From assembly GCA_937927695.1 (NCBI GenBank), contig CALBRU010000124.1:1-18283 (forward strand): a DNA stretch of 18,283 nucleotides. Direction: 5' to 3'. Numbering within the stretch: position 1 is the first letter of the stretch; every line of letters starts with the position of its first letter. Both the position numbers and the translations under genes were made by a program. Origin of the DNA: an uncultured Thiomonas sp. (GTDB lineage: Bacteria; Pseudomonadota; Gammaproteobacteria; Burkholderiales; Burkholderiaceae_C). The notes under the pieces are model-generated. The model was not told the origin of the DNA. It saw only the letters and a list, made by a program, of their open reading frames with translations, and did not search any database. Shown piece after piece: positions 1 through 7,115 of this stretch.

Positions 1-48
1 TACGAGATAAGCTAGTGACTGGAGTTCAGACGTGTGCTCTTCCGATCT
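1..48 (+). other. Illumina TruSeq adapter read-through (non-biological)
   Basis: The sequence matches, from memory, the 3' part of the Illumina P7 indexed PCR primer: the end of the P7 flow-cell sequence (TACGAGAT, 1-8), a 6-base index (AAGCTA, 9-14, the reverse complement of TAGCTT, which I recall as TruSeq index 10), then the read-2 primer site ending in GCTCTTCCGATCT at 48. On the minus strand it encodes the peptide RKSTRLNSSH, a well-known adapter-translation artefact in protein databases. Everything before position 49 should be masked. It also creates a false GTG start at 34 for the first gene. Confidence 0.97.
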
Positions 49-960
49 ACCCCCACCCCGCGCAAAGTGCGCAAGCCCTTCAACTGGGGCCGCAAGATCG
101 TGATCGGCATTCCGCAGGTCTGGCTGCTGGCCTTTCTGCTCGCGCCGTTCTTTATCCTGCTCAAGATCAGCGTTTCGGAAACTGACGCGCTGGGCATTGG
201 CTTCAATCCGCTCGTCACCTATGTGAATGATGCGCTGCAGGTCAACATCCGCTTCACGCCTTACCTGGCGCTGGTGCGCGACAGCCTCTACATCATCACC
301 TATCTGTCATCGCTGTGGTACGCGCTGATGACCACGGTACTGTGCCTGGTGATCGGCTATCCGTTTTCCTACTTCATCGCACGCGCCAAGCCCACGGTGC
401 GGCCAGCCCTGCTGATGCTGGTCATGCTGCCGTTCTGGACCTCGTTTCTCATCCGCATCTACGCCTGGAAGAACCTGCTCGACGTCAACGGACTGGTCAA
501 CCAGTTCCTGATGTGGGTCGGCATCATCCACACCCCGCTGCGCATGATGTTCACCGAGTTTTCGTTCATGGTGGGCATGGTGTATGGCTACATCCCCTTC
601 ATGATCCTGCCGCTCTACGCCACGCTGGTGAAAATGGATCACCGGCTGGTGGAGGCGGCGGCGGATCTGGGCTCCACGCCGTTCAAAACCTTCTGGCTGG
701 TCACCGTGCCGCTGTCCAAGTCGGGCATCCTTGCCGGCAGCCTGCTGGTGTTCATTCCGGCGGTGGGCGAATACGTCATTCCCGAACTGCTCGCGGGCCC
801 GTCCACGCTCAATATCGGCCGGGTGATGTGGAATGAGTTCTTCCTCAACCTCGACTGGCAACGCGCCTCCGCGGTGGCCATTGTGATGATCGTGCTCATC
901 CTGCTGCCCATTGCGGTGTTCAACAAGTACCAGACCAAGGCGCTGGAGAACGTGCGATGA
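49..960 (+). CDS. potH: Polyamine ABC transporter permease, PotH type (5' partial)
   Basis: This is an inner-membrane permease subunit of a putrescine/spermidine ABC importer. About 303 residues remain. The frame is open into the adapter, so the natural start is missing; by comparison with E. coli PotH (317 residues) probably only some 10-15 residues are lost. The sequence is hydrophobic with about six membrane segments and follows PotH closely: a conserved WTSFLIRIYAW segment, the cytoplasmic EAA loop that docks the ATPase (VEAAADLGSTPFKTF, near 649-690), then FIPAVGEYVIPELLAGP. It overlaps potI by four bases (ATGA, 957-960), so the two are probably translationally coupled. The ATPase (PotG) and periplasmic binding protein (PotF) would be expected upstream, beyond the contig end. 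Family assignment is strong; the exact polyamine transported is inferred from similarity only. Confidence 0.93.
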   Translation, partial: TPTPRKVRKPFNWGRKIVIGIPQVWLLAFLLAPFFILLKISVSETDALGIGFNPLVTYVNDALQVNIRFTPYLALVRDSLYIITYLSSLWYALMTTVLCLVIGYPFSYFIARAKPTVRPALLMLVMLPFWTSFLIRIYAWKNLLDVNGLVNQFLMWVGIIHTPLRMMFTEFSFMVGMVYGYIPFMILPLYATLVKMDHRLVEAAADLGSTPFKTFWLVTVPLSKSGILAGSLLVFIPAVGEYVIPELLAGPSTLNIGRVMWNEFFLNLDWQRASAVAIVMIVLILLPIAVFNKYQTKALENVR

Positions 961-1847
961 AAAAGACCGCCGTGCTGCCCCTGACCTGGATGATCCTGGT
1001 CTACCTGTTCCTCTATCTGCCCATTGTGGTGCTGGTGGTGTATTCGTTCAACGATTCGCGCATGGTCACCATCTGGGGCGGCTGGACCTTCAAGTGGTAC
1101 GGCGCGGTGGTGCATGACCATGAAGTCATCAGCGGCTTGATTCTGTCGCTCAAGGTGGCGCTGGCGACGGCCACCACTTCGGTGCTGCTGGGCACATTGG
1201 CGGCATTTGCCCTGGTGCGCTATCGCCACTTCGCGGGCAAGAGCCTGCTCAACTTCATGATCAATATCCCATTGGTCATGCCCACCGTGGTCATTGCGCT
1301 GGCGTTACTGCTGTTTTTTGTGAGTTTGCAGAAGGCCATGGGGTTTCCGCAAAAGGGGTTTTTCACCATCTACATCGGCCATACGGTCATGGCCATTTCC
1401 TATGCCGCCGTGGTGATCCAGTCGCGTCTCAAGGAAATGGATCGGTCGATCGAGGAAGCCGCGATGGATCTGGGCGCGCGTCCTTTCCAGGTGTTCATGC
1501 TGGTCACCCTGCCGTCCATTTCGCAGGCCCTGGTGTCGGCCTGGCTGCTGGCGTTCTCGCTGTCGCTCGATGAAGTGGTGATTTCCGCCTTTCTCTCCGG
1601 CCCGGGAAGCACCACCTTGCCGGTGGTCATCTTCTCGCGGGCACGGCTGGGCCTGAGCCCGACCATCAATGTGGTGGGCGCCATCACGGTCTATCTGGTC
1701 ATCATTGCGGTGGCGGTGAGCAGCCTATTGATGGCGCGGCGTGAACGTCAGCGCGCCAAGCAGGCGGCGCAAGCCCTGCGGATGGACGCCGAGCCGCTGC
1801 AGGCAAAAGAATTCGGCGTCGAATTCATGACCGCCGAGGGGCGATGA
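957..1847 (+). CDS. potI: Polyamine ABC transporter permease, PotI type
   Basis: This is the second inner-membrane permease of the polyamine importer, 296 residues, forming the translocation pore with PotH. The start ATG at 957 overlaps the potH stop. The sequence tracks E. coli PotI: an N-terminal membrane segment followed by VVYSFNDSRMVTIWGGW, a central LVMPTVVIALALLL segment, the EAA loop (SIEEAAMDLGARPFQVF) and the downstream LSLDEVVISAFLSGPGSTTL signature. About six membrane segments are apparent. It is roughly 15 residues longer than E. coli PotI (281) because of a charged C-terminal tail after MARRERQ. Other polyamine or amino-compound importers of the same family (YdcUV type) are possible, but the neighbouring aldehyde dehydrogenase and GABA aminotransferase support putrescine. 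Confidence 0.93.
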   Translation: MKKTAVLPLTWMILVYLFLYLPIVVLVVYSFNDSRMVTIWGGWTFKWYGAVVHDHEVISGLILSLKVALATATTSVLLGTLAAFALVRYRHFAGKSLLNFMINIPLVMPTVVIALALLLFFVSLQKAMGFPQKGFFTIYIGHTVMAISYAAVVIQSRLKEMDRSIEEAAMDLGARPFQVFMLVTLPSISQALVSAWLLAFSLSLDEVVISAFLSGPGSTTLPVVIFSRARLGLSPTINVVGAITVYLVIIAVAVSSLLMARRERQRAKQAAQALRMDAEPLQAKEFGVEFMTAEGR

Positions 1848-1903
1848 GCCGTCGCCAGATCAACGGTTTTTTTGAAGCACCCTGTCAACGTCTAAAAATA
1901 CCT

Positions 1904-1908
1904 GGAGA
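1904..1908 (+). promoter_or_regulatory. Ribosome binding site that fixes the porin start
   Basis: GGAGA lies 7 bases before the ATG at 1916. The same frame is open from an ATG at 1844 that overlaps the potI stop, but that longer form would put 24 polar residues ahead of a perfect signal peptide, so 1916 is the chosen start. Confidence 0.7.
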
Positions 1909-1915
1909 CACACTG

Positions 1916-3370
1916 ATGAACAAGTTCAAACTCACTGTGCTGGCGGCCAGCCTGGGGCTCGCCCCGCTGGCGCACGCCGACACCAACGCCGACATCCTGA
2001 ACGAGCTGCAAGCGCTCAAGGCCAAGGTGCAGCAACTCGAAGCGCAGGTCAAGGCGCAGCAAACCCAGATCACCGACAACCAGAAAGCCACTGACGAAGC
2101 CACGACGGTCGCAAATCATGCCGACGTGCAGGTGTCGGGCATCAAGGAGGAAACCGAGTCGTCCGGCTTCAAGGGCCTGACTGTCAAGGGCATGATTGCT
2201 CCGGCTTATGTCTACAACCAGGACCAGCAGTCCAGTTCGTTCGTATTTCTCAACCGATCCAATGGCGATCCGAGTGCCTACTCGCTTTACAACTACGACA
2301 ACTCGTATTTTGGCGGCGCTTATATCCAGTTCCAGAAAAAAACCGCTGGAGGCGTGGGCTGGAACCTGACCCTGGCGCCCGACCGTGGCGCTGGCGTCAA
2401 CATGAATGGCAACTCCATCATTCACGAGGCTTCGGTGTCCATTCCGGTGAACAACGACACCAAAATCATCGCCGGCCAGATCCCTGACTGGGAAGGCTAT
2501 GAATACACCTGGGACAACCAGACCAAGACCATCACCCACAACCTGCTGTTCGATTTTGCCGAGGTCACTGCCTATACCGGCGTCGGCATTGACCAGACCG
2601 TGGGCAACTGGGAATGGAAAAGCATGATCGCCAACGTCAATTCGCCGCGCTATTACTACGGCGGTGACGGTGGCCGGGCGCCAGCGCTGGTGTTCCGGGC
2701 GGACTACAGCATTCCGGGTTACGACAGCGCGGGTGTGGGCTTCTGGGGCTTGGTCGGCAAGCTGCCAAATTCGAATGTGGTGACCGACTCTACGGGTGCA
2801 TCCGTGCTCGATCCGAACTCCAACACAATTCCACTGTTGGCTACCGGCACGTCCACGGCACAGATGTTCGAAGTGGACGGCTATCTGAATCAGGGCAACT
2901 GGGGCTATTACGGCCAGGCGAGCTTCGGCCAGCAAGCCCAGGCCGCTTACAACAACGGCAAGGCGCGCTGGTGGGGACTGTCGGGGTTGTTGACCTACAA
3001 CTTCACCCCGCGTTTTCTCGGCTTGGTGCGCGCTGACTACCTGAACAACTCGCACAACGGTGGCGGTCTGGTCGGCGGCTACATGAACTCCAGCAGCGGC
3101 GGCGCTGGACAGACGTTCAACGGCGTCAACGGCTTCGGCCCAGGCTACGTCAACGACGGATCGGGCAACTGGGCCATCGTCGACCCGAACAAGGGCGCCA
3201 ACCGCTACGCACTGACCGTGGGCTGGAATTACCTGCTGACCGAATCCACCACGTTGAAGATGGAGTACCGCTATGACCGCTCTAGCCTCGCCACCTTCTA
3301 CAACGTGTCGGATGGCAGCTACAAAAAGGACAACAATCTTCTTGCCGCTTCGGTGGTCGTGAGCTTCTGA
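1916..3370 (+). CDS. Outer-membrane porin with N-terminal coiled coil
   Basis: Predicted outer-membrane beta-barrel channel of 484 residues. It begins with a Sec signal peptide (MNKFKLTVLAASLGLAPLAHA, cleaved after about residue 21). Next is a short heptad-like coiled coil (residues about 25-60, rich in Leu, Gln and Lys), then alternating aromatic beta-strands with Gly/Asn/Ser-rich loops, ending in VVVSF. A C-terminal phenylalanine is the usual beta-barrel assembly signal. The coiled-coil-plus-barrel layout recalls DcaP-type and DUF3138-type proteobacterial porins; I cannot choose between them by eye. It lies 68 bases after potI and 58 before a cupin, inside a polyamine uptake and degradation cluster, so it may admit polyamines or related cations. 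That substrate is an inference from position. A terminator-like hairpin follows it. Confidence 0.85.
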   Translation: MNKFKLTVLAASLGLAPLAHADTNADILNELQALKAKVQQLEAQVKAQQTQITDNQKATDEATTVANHADVQVSGIKEETESSGFKGLTVKGMIAPAYVYNQDQQSSSFVFLNRSNGDPSAYSLYNYDNSYFGGAYIQFQKKTAGGVGWNLTLAPDRGAGVNMNGNSIIHEASVSIPVNNDTKIIAGQIPDWEGYEYTWDNQTKTITHNLLFDFAEVTAYTGVGIDQTVGNWEWKSMIANVNSPRYYYGGDGGRAPALVFRADYSIPGYDSAGVGFWGLVGKLPNSNVVTDSTGASVLDPNSNTIPLLATGTSTAQMFEVDGYLNQGNWGYYGQASFGQQAQAAYNNGKARWWGLSGLLTYNFTPRFLGLVRADYLNNSHNGGGLVGGYMNSSSGGAGQTFNGVNGFGPGYVNDGSGNWAIVDPNKGANRYALTVGWNYLLTESTTLKMEYRYDRSSLATFYNVSDGSYKKDNNLLAASVVVSF

Positions 3371-3381
3371 TCTGTCCTTTC

Positions 3382-3417
3382 GCGGCGGGTGTCTTGCCCG
3401 CCGCCTCACCGTTTTTT
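3382..3417 (+). terminator. Terminator-like hairpin after the porin
   Basis: A perfect 8-bp stem (GCGGCGGG 3382-3389, CCCGCCGC 3397-3404) with a 7-base loop is followed, after 7 bases, by six T (3412-3417). The gap between stem and T run is longer than in a classic intrinsic terminator, so it may only partly stop transcription. The T run ends 11 bases before the cupin ATG, so it could lower expression of the downstream enzymes relative to the porin. Confidence 0.5.
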
Positions 3418-3428
3418 CCTACTCCATC

Positions 3429-3788
3429 ATGCGCCACCCCATCGCCTTCACAACGACCGGGGTGACGCCCGACGCCTTTGCCCCTGCGCCCGACCGGGTG
3501 CTGCGCGGCGACCCGCAGCAACTCGCCTGGAATCACTACACCGACGCCACCGGCCAGTTCTCCGCAGGCATCTGGCAGGGCGAGCCTGGCGCTTGGCGCG
3601 TGCATTACGACCCGCATGAAGAAGAGTTCTGCGTGCTGCTCGAAGGGCATATGACGCTCACCTCAGATGACGGCGCGGCGCAGGAATTTCGCGTCGGTGA
3701 CGCGTTCGTCGTGCCCGGCGGCTTCACCGGCATCTGGGAAAACCACACTCGGGTGCGCAAACACTACGCCATCATGGCGCTCAAATAG
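3429..3788 (+). CDS. Small single-domain cupin (Cupin_3/DUF861-like)
   Basis: A 119-residue protein with one cupin beta-barrel. The first cupin motif is visible at residues 59-73 (HYDPHEEEFCVLLEG), and the second half has the usual G-D-x-F-V-V-P-G-G pattern followed by FTGIWEN. It resembles the short cupins of the Cupin_3/DUF861 group (EutQ-like and ureidoglycine-related proteins). Such proteins often sit beside amine or amino-acid catabolic genes; their specific reaction is usually unknown, and I do not assign one. No clear Shine-Dalgarno sequence precedes the ATG, which follows a T-rich terminator-like stretch, so translation may be weak or reinitiating. It lies 26 bases before the aldehyde dehydrogenase, so co-transcription is likely. 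Confidence 0.85.
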   Translation: MRHPIAFTTTGVTPDAFAPAPDRVLRGDPQQLAWNHYTDATGQFSAGIWQGEPGAWRVHYDPHEEEFCVLLEGHMTLTSDDGAAQEFRVGDAFVVPGGFTGIWENHTRVRKHYAIMALK

Positions 3789-3814
3789 AACAAACCTTAC
3801 CCAAGGAGATTCGC

Positions 3815-5329
3815 ATGACCGAGAACTTCAATCGCATCTGGCACCAGCGCGCCGACGATCTGCTCAAGCGCGGTATCGACGGCCGCATGGTCATCGACGG
3901 CAGGCGCTGGGCCGCGACCGATGGCAGCCTGTTCGACTGCATCTCGCCGGTTGACGGCAAGGTGATCGCCCGCGTCGCCCGCGGCAAGGCGGCGGACATC
4001 GACCGCGCCGTGGCCAGCGCCCGCGCGGCGTTCAACGATCGCCGGTGGGCTGGCCAGCCGCCCGCTGCGCGCAAGAAAGTCATGGTGGCCTTCGCCGAGC
4101 AACTGCGCGCTGCGCGCGACGAACTCGCGCTGCTCGAAACTCTCGACATGGGCAAGCCCATCAAGAACAGTCTGTCCACCGACGTGCCGTCCGCCGCGCG
4201 CTGCCTGCAGTGGTTCGGCGAAGCGGTGGACAAGATCTATGACGAAATCGCGCCCACTGGTGACAACGCGTTGGCCCTCATCACGCGCCAGGCCATCGGC
4301 GTGGTCGGCGCCATCGTGCCGTGGAACTACCCCATGCTCATGGCCTCGTGGAAGCTCGGCCCCGCGCTGGCCGCGGGCAACAGTGTGGTGCTCAAGCCTT
4401 CCGAAAAATCGCCGCTCACCGCGCTGCGTCTGGCCGAACTGGCGCTGGAGGCCGGGCTGCCCGAGGGCGTGTTCAACGTGGTGCCGGGTTTCGGCCATGA
4501 GGCCGGCGAGGCGCTGGCCTTGCACATGGATGTGGACGCCATCGGCTTTACCGGCTCCACCCGCACCGGACGGCGCATGCTCGACTATGCCAGCCGCAGC
4601 AACCTGAAGCGCGTGTACAACGAACTCGGCGGCAAGTCGGCCAACATCGTCTTCGCCGACTTCGACGATCTCGACCGCGCCGCCGCCACGGCCATTGGCA
4701 GCATGTTCTACAACCAGGGCGAGAGCTGCAACGCGCCATCACGTCTGCTGGTGCAGGACAGCATTGCCGATGCCTTCGTCGAGAAGCTCGCCGCGCTCAC
4801 CCCGCAATACCACCCGGCCGACCCGCTGGATGCCAGCACCGTGCTCGGCGCGCTGGTCGATGAAACCCAGACGCAGACCGTGCTCGGCTATATCCAGTCG
4901 GGCGTGGACGAGGGCGCGCGCTGCGTGGTCGGCGGCTGCCGCGCACTGCAGGAGACCGGCGGGCAGTATGTCGCGCCCACGGTGTTCGACGGCGTGAAAA
5001 ACAGCATGAAAATCGCGCAGGAAGAAATCTTCGGCCCGGTGCTGTCGGTCATTCGCTTCAAGACCGAAGCTGAAGCCGTGGCGATTGCCAACGACAGCGC
5101 CTACGGCCTGCACGCCGGGGTGTGGTCACGCCATATCGACCGCGCGGTGCGTGTGTCGCGCGCGTTGCAGGCGGGCACCGTGCATGTCAACCAGTACGAC
5201 GAGGACGACATCACCGTGCCTTTTGGCGGCGTGAAGCAGTCGGGCAACGGCCGCGACAAGTCGCTGCACGCCTTCGACAAATACACCGAACTCAAGACCA
5301 CCTGGATGCGCATCGACAGCGCGAACTGA
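3815..5329 (+). CDS. puuC: Aldehyde dehydrogenase, PuuC type (gamma-glutamyl-aminobutyraldehyde or aminobutyraldehyde dehydrogenase)
   Basis: A cytoplasmic NAD(P)-dependent aldehyde dehydrogenase of 504 residues (E. coli PuuC has 495). Family landmarks are all present: PWNYP with Asn171 (oxyanion hole), the cofactor-binding stretch LKPSEKSP, the FTGSTRTG turn (Gly247, Gly252), the general base Glu270 in ELGGKS, the catalytic Cys305 in NQGESCNAPSR, and EEIFGPVLSVIRF near residue 405. The start at 3815 has a strong AAGGAG 6 bases upstream. By family knowledge it would oxidise gamma-glutamyl-gamma-aminobutyraldehyde or 4-aminobutyraldehyde, intermediates of putrescine breakdown, feeding the aminotransferase that follows. 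Aldehyde dehydrogenase substrate range is broad, so the pathway assignment rests on the potHI and gabT neighbours. Confidence 0.9.
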   Translation: MTENFNRIWHQRADDLLKRGIDGRMVIDGRRWAATDGSLFDCISPVDGKVIARVARGKAADIDRAVASARAAFNDRRWAGQPPAARKKVMVAFAEQLRAARDELALLETLDMGKPIKNSLSTDVPSAARCLQWFGEAVDKIYDEIAPTGDNALALITRQAIGVVGAIVPWNYPMLMASWKLGPALAAGNSVVLKPSEKSPLTALRLAELALEAGLPEGVFNVVPGFGHEAGEALALHMDVDAIGFTGSTRTGRRMLDYASRSNLKRVYNELGGKSANIVFADFDDLDRAAATAIGSMFYNQGESCNAPSRLLVQDSIADAFVEKLAALTPQYHPADPLDASTVLGALVDETQTQTVLGYIQSGVDEGARCVVGGCRALQETGGQYVAPTVFDGVKNSMKIAQEEIFGPVLSVIRFKTEAEAVAIANDSAYGLHAGVWSRHIDRAVRVSRALQAGTVHVNQYDEDDITVPFGGVKQSGNGRDKSLHAFDKYTELKTTWMRIDSAN

Positions 5330-5333
5330 ACCC

Positions 5334-5409
5334 TCCCCACCCCGGCCTCCCCGCGAGCGGAGAGGGGCCTTTGCTCCTCCTCCACGCTGTGGGGGAGGCC
5401 GGGAGGGGG
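5334..5409. repeat. GC-rich intergenic palindrome between puuC and gabT
   Basis: The short gap holds long C-rich and G-rich arms that pair as an extended hairpin. A perfect 12-bp stem (CCCGGCCTCCCC 5341-5352 with GGGGAGGCCGGG 5392-5403) extends outward by about four more C-G pairs across a small internal loop. The loop region itself has a smaller CCCC...GGGG pairing. There is no T run, so it is not an intrinsic terminator. It looks like a REP-type intergenic element or an mRNA-stabilising or attenuating hairpin. Whether it recurs in the genome cannot be judged from one window. Confidence 0.6.
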
Positions 5410-5428
5410 AATCTTTTGGAGACACACC

Positions 5429-6718
5429 ATGAACCACTCACTGAATGAACAACTCCAGGCGCGCCGCGCCGCTGCCACGCCCCGCGGCGTGGGCGTGATG
5501 GCCAGCTTCTACGCCGACCGCGCCGAAGGCGCCGAGCTGTGGGACGTCGAAGGCCAGCGCTACATCGACTTCGCCGGCGGCATCGCGGTGATGAATGTCG
5601 GCCACCGTCATCCCAAGATCGTCGCCGCGCTGCAGGAGCAACTGCAGCACTTCACCCACACCTGCTATCAGGTCGTGCCGTATGAAAGCTATGTCAGCCT
5701 GGCCGAAAAGCTCAACGCCCTCACGCCCGGCAGCCACCCCAAAAAAACCGCGCTGTTCTCCACCGGCGCTGAAGCCGTGGAAAACGCCATCAAGATTGCC
5801 CGCGCTTACACCAAGCGTCCTGGGGTGATTGCCTTTGGCGGCGCCTTCCATGGCCGCAGCCTGTTTGCCGTGTCGCTCACCGGCAAGGTGCAGCCCTACA
5901 AGGCTGGCTTCGGGCCGTTTCCACCGGAGATCTATCACGCGCCGTTTCCCTGCCATTGCGCCAGCCTCGACGAGACGAAAAAGGCCGTGGAACTGCTGTT
6001 CAAGGCCGACATCGAGCCCTCGCGCGTAGCCGCCATCATTTTCGAACCCATCCAGGGGGAGGGTGGCTTCAACGTCATTCAGGCCGAGGCGGTGAAGTGG
6101 CTGCGCGCGTTGTGCGACCAGCACGGCATCGTGCTCATCGCCGACGAGGTGCAGAGCGGCTTCGGCCGCACCGGCAAGCTGTTCGCGATGGAGCACTTTT
6201 TCGAGCAGACCGGCGTGCTGCCCGACCTCATGACCATCGCCAAATCGCTGGCCTCGGGCATGCCGCTGTCGGCGGTGACGGGCCGCGCCGAGATCATGGA
6301 CGCCCCGGCCCCTGGCGGGCTTGGCGGCACTTACGCGGGCAACCCCATGGCGGTGGCCGCCGCACATGCCGTGATCGACGTGATGCACGACGAGCAACTC
6401 CCGGCGCGCGGCCAAAAGTTGGGCGACCAACTCAAGGCCCGGCTTGAAGGCCTGCGCGCGCAAGTGCCGCAGATCAGCGATGTGCGCGGCCTGGGCGCCA
6501 TGGTTGCGGTGCAGTTCAACGACCCCGCCTCTGGCAACCCGGACGCGGCTTATACCAAGGCCGTGCAGGCCGAGGCGCTCAAGCGCGGCCTCATCCTGCT
6601 GACCTGTGGCGTGGACTACAACGTGGTGCGCTTCCTGTTCCCGCTGACGATTTCAGGCGCAGTGTTCGCCGAGGCGCTCGACATCCTCGAAGCATCGCTG
6701 CTGGCGGCCAAGGGTTAA
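5429..6718 (+). CDS. gabT: 4-aminobutyrate aminotransferase (GabT/PuuE)
   Basis: A class III PLP-dependent aminotransferase of 429 residues (E. coli GabT has 426). It transfers the amino group of GABA to 2-oxoglutarate, giving succinate semialdehyde and glutamate. Visible features are the phosphate-binding STGAEAVENAIK (Ser111-Lys122), FHGRS after it (His141), IFEPIQGEGG, the DEVQSGFGRTG motif with Asp239 contacting the PLP pyridine nitrogen, and the Schiff-base Lys272 in TIAKSLASG. The ATG at 5429 has GGAGA at 5418-5422. It follows puuC by 99 bases, a gap filled by a palindrome, and is probably the last gene of the operon. GabT and PuuE cannot be told apart by eye. The succinate semialdehyde dehydrogenase that would complete the route is not in the window. 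Confidence 0.93.
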   Translation: MNHSLNEQLQARRAAATPRGVGVMASFYADRAEGAELWDVEGQRYIDFAGGIAVMNVGHRHPKIVAALQEQLQHFTHTCYQVVPYESYVSLAEKLNALTPGSHPKKTALFSTGAEAVENAIKIARAYTKRPGVIAFGGAFHGRSLFAVSLTGKVQPYKAGFGPFPPEIYHAPFPCHCASLDETKKAVELLFKADIEPSRVAAIIFEPIQGEGGFNVIQAEAVKWLRALCDQHGIVLIADEVQSGFGRTGKLFAMEHFFEQTGVLPDLMTIAKSLASGMPLSAVTGRAEIMDAPAPGGLGGTYAGNPMAVAAAHAVIDVMHDEQLPARGQKLGDQLKARLEGLRAQVPQISDVRGLGAMVAVQFNDPASGNPDAAYTKAVQAEALKRGLILLTCGVDYNVVRFLFPLTISGAVFAEALDILEASLLAAKG

Positions 6719-7002
6719 GGCCAGGGCCGCAACGCGGCGATGGACAAACCGAGCTGCCCGCTTCCATCGCCGATGCCCTGGCCGCGCAGGGCGCGCAAGA
6801 TCTGTCTGCACTGGGCCAGATTGCAGTGGAGTAGATCGCCGCGCTGCAACAACTCGAGTGACGCAGCGATATGGCGCAGATTTCCCCTTGGGAATATGCG
6901 CCATATGCCGAGCGATTTTGATCTGAACTCCAGCAGGGCCAGACCCGACTGACTTCTTCAGGTACCGCCCTGAGCCAGATTGTGCGAACGCTGGGCACAT
7001 GA
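6719..7002 (+). pseudogene. Possible decayed coding remnant, family unknown
   Basis: One + frame reads like a helical, Ala/Gln-rich protein but is broken by four stops: TAG 6832, TGA 6859, TGA 6919 and TGA 7000. The pieces between include ELPASIADALAAQGAQDLSA, IAALQQLE, SDMAQISPWEYAPYAERF and SELQQGQTRLTSSGTALSQI. No in-frame ATG is visible at the left end, so a 5' part would be missing too. The amphipathic, coiled-coil-like style vaguely recalls phasins or other granule or helix-bundle proteins, but I recognise no family. Chance open reading in GC-rich DNA is a real alternative. Confidence 0.3.
6869..6906. repeat. 10-bp perfect inverted repeat
   Basis: ATATGGCGCA (6869-6878) and TGCGCCATAT (6897-6906) are perfect reverse complements separated by 18 bases, which themselves contain a TTCCC/GGGAA pairing (6882-6886, 6890-6894). 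No T run follows. It could be a decayed terminator, a regulator-binding site or a mobile-element end. Confidence 0.5.
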
Positions 7003-7115
7003 TCACCGTTGCGCATCAGCGTTTTTGCGAACGCCAGAATCGACAAACGCCGGCCAGACCCCGGCCCGGCGGAAAGCGCCACCATCACAACGTGAGCGAT
7101 CCGCCATCTGCGTTT

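Noticed and set aside
34..48. GTG start at 34 for the potH-like gene
   Set aside because: These bases belong to the sequencing adapter; the real gene is truncated at 49.
1840..1873. Hairpin GGCGA/TCGCC (1840-1844, 1852-1856) followed by seven T (1867-1873) after potI, as a terminator
   Set aside because: The stem is only 5 bp, overlaps the potI stop and lies 10 bases from the T run, which is too weak to call.
1844..1915. Longer porin start at ATG 1844, overlapping the potI stop
   Set aside because: It would place 24 polar residues before a clear signal peptide; ATG 1916 has a good ribosome binding site.
1892..3409. 505-codon minus-strand open frame opposite the porin
   Set aside because: It is a shadow of a real gene in GC-rich DNA: His/Val/Arg-biased composition, no family resemblance, and the + strand has signal peptide and barrel features.
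7022..7026. T5 run after the AACGCTG/CAGCGTT stem as the gabT terminator
   Set aside because: The stem is only 7 bp around a 23-base loop and lies about 270 bases past the stop; too weak to call.
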